Origin: Rachicladosporium sp. CCFEE 5018
Taxonomy: Eukaryota; Ascomycota; Dothideomycetes; Cladosporiales; Cladosporiaceae
Direction of reading: 5' to 3'
DNA length: 64,000 bases
Assembly: GCA_002077045.2 (NCBI GenBank)
Contig: KZ111149.1
Span: 1,443,677 to 1,507,676, forward strand
Shown in pieces: positions 63,474 through 64,000 of the stretch. Both the position numbers and the translations under genes were made by a program. The notes beneath the pieces were generated by a model that had not been told where the DNA came from, did no database searches, and saw nothing but the letters and a program-made list of their open reading frames with translations. Position 1 is the stretch's first letter. Every line of letters begins with the position of its first letter.

Positions 63474-63737
63474 TTATTGGAAGTAAGACTTGCGGTCCTC
63501 CTCCTCCTTCTCTCTAGACGCCCACAACGCTGAGTTGACGATCTCGTGCGGCACCTTGATGATAGTCCAGCCGAGTGTAGTAGCAGCAACGTTCATGTTC
63601 TTGATAGTATCGAAAAGCTGGCTAGCAAGAATCCCGATCTCGTCAGAGGCGTTGCTCGAGAGGGCGTAAGAGACGCCAGGTCCAACGAAGACGCGCCCGA
63701 ACTTTTCGGCGCGTTCCTTAGTGAGAGGCGGTACCAT
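63474..63737 (-). CDS. SANT-like family fragment (G)
   Basis: An 87-residue frame from the ATG at 63737. KNMNVAATTLGWTIIKVP matches the AREKVIAAATTLGISLKTP strand of pseudogene E and the AAAATQLGITLKTP of protein F, followed by a charged helical end (WASREKEEEDRKSYF). Upstream, a GTGAGA donor at about 63797 and TTTACAG acceptor at about 63751 suggest an additional 5' exon, but the window ends before a full gene can be built. It may be a truncated dispersed copy about 10 kb from the main cluster. Confidence 0.4.
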   Translation of the reverse strand: MVPPLTKERAEKFGRVFVGPGVSYALSSNASDEIGILASQLFDTIKNMNVAATTLGWTIIKVPHEIVNSALWASREKEEEDRKSYFQ

Positions 63738-64000
63738 ACTGTGACAGTTCTGTAAATACGTGGAAGAAACGATCTGTGACGTCCGGAATATCTCACCTTG
63801 CAGTCGAGCTGAGGGCGATGTCCTATAGTTCAAATCGCTTGTAGTTGGTTTGCTAAGAGCTGACACCGGGTTTGCTGCTTTTGCAAATGCGAATCGTAGG
63901 GTGTTCCTATATGATCGGGCGAAGCACTCACAGGATTTGCCCAGTGACCGCGCGCTAGTCTCAATCGAGCATTTTCTCGTTGCATTCACTTCACGATATC

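Overview
The window reads as nuclear DNA of a filamentous ascomycete. Genes lie on both strands without operons, and most are split by 50-70 nt introns with GT donors, CTAAC or CTGAC branch-like sites and CAG acceptors. Proteins start at ATG behind pyrimidine-rich leaders. The mix of BTB proteins, small Cys-rich secreted proteins and tandem lineage-specific families suggests Dothideomycetes, perhaps Mycosphaerellales; that placement is inference. I rebuilt exon structures by hand from splice sites and frame continuity. None of the functions has been tested by a search.

Layout. 0.6-5.9 kb: an unknown protein, a four-exon BTB protein, its truncated relative, and a small six-Cys protein. 6-8 kb: almost gene-free, with a 20-bp tandem repeat and a tRNA-like relic. 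8.1-10.6 kb: a zinc alcohol dehydrogenase whose second intron is 1252 nt long. 11.5-17.5 kb: a tandem array of four genes and one pseudogene of an F-box-like (LPxEL) family sharing one intron position. 18-23 kb: a low-complexity repeat protein, a GPI-anchored Ser/Thr/Trp-rich surface protein and an acidic protein. 23.4-38.1 kb: a dispersed cluster of Tyr/Asp/Gly/Arg-rich, apparently disordered proteins, several broken. Mixed among them are a Mei2-type RRM relic, a coiled-coil protein and unknown genes. 38-42.7 kb: a small unknown gene, a single-span membrane protein and a Cys-containing unknown.

43-53.6 kb: five genes and one pseudogene, all on the minus strand, of a family with a Myb/SANT-like start and, in three members, a C-terminal domain with a CX4CX2C knuckle. 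A seventh fragment lies at 63.5 kb. 55.4-57.4 kb: a three-exon secreted Cys-rich protein and an F-box-like protein. 59.0-62.95 kb: a tandem astacin-type metalloprotease array, one copy apparently active and one or two decayed copies that lost zinc-ligand histidines.

The general picture is a birth-and-death region: families duplicate in tandem, lose domains, and collect nonsense changes and frameshifts. Two of these changes, read against paralogues, fit CpA-to-TpA (RIP-like) mutation. The window has no operon-like cooperation; the only ordinary metabolic enzyme is the dehydrogenase.
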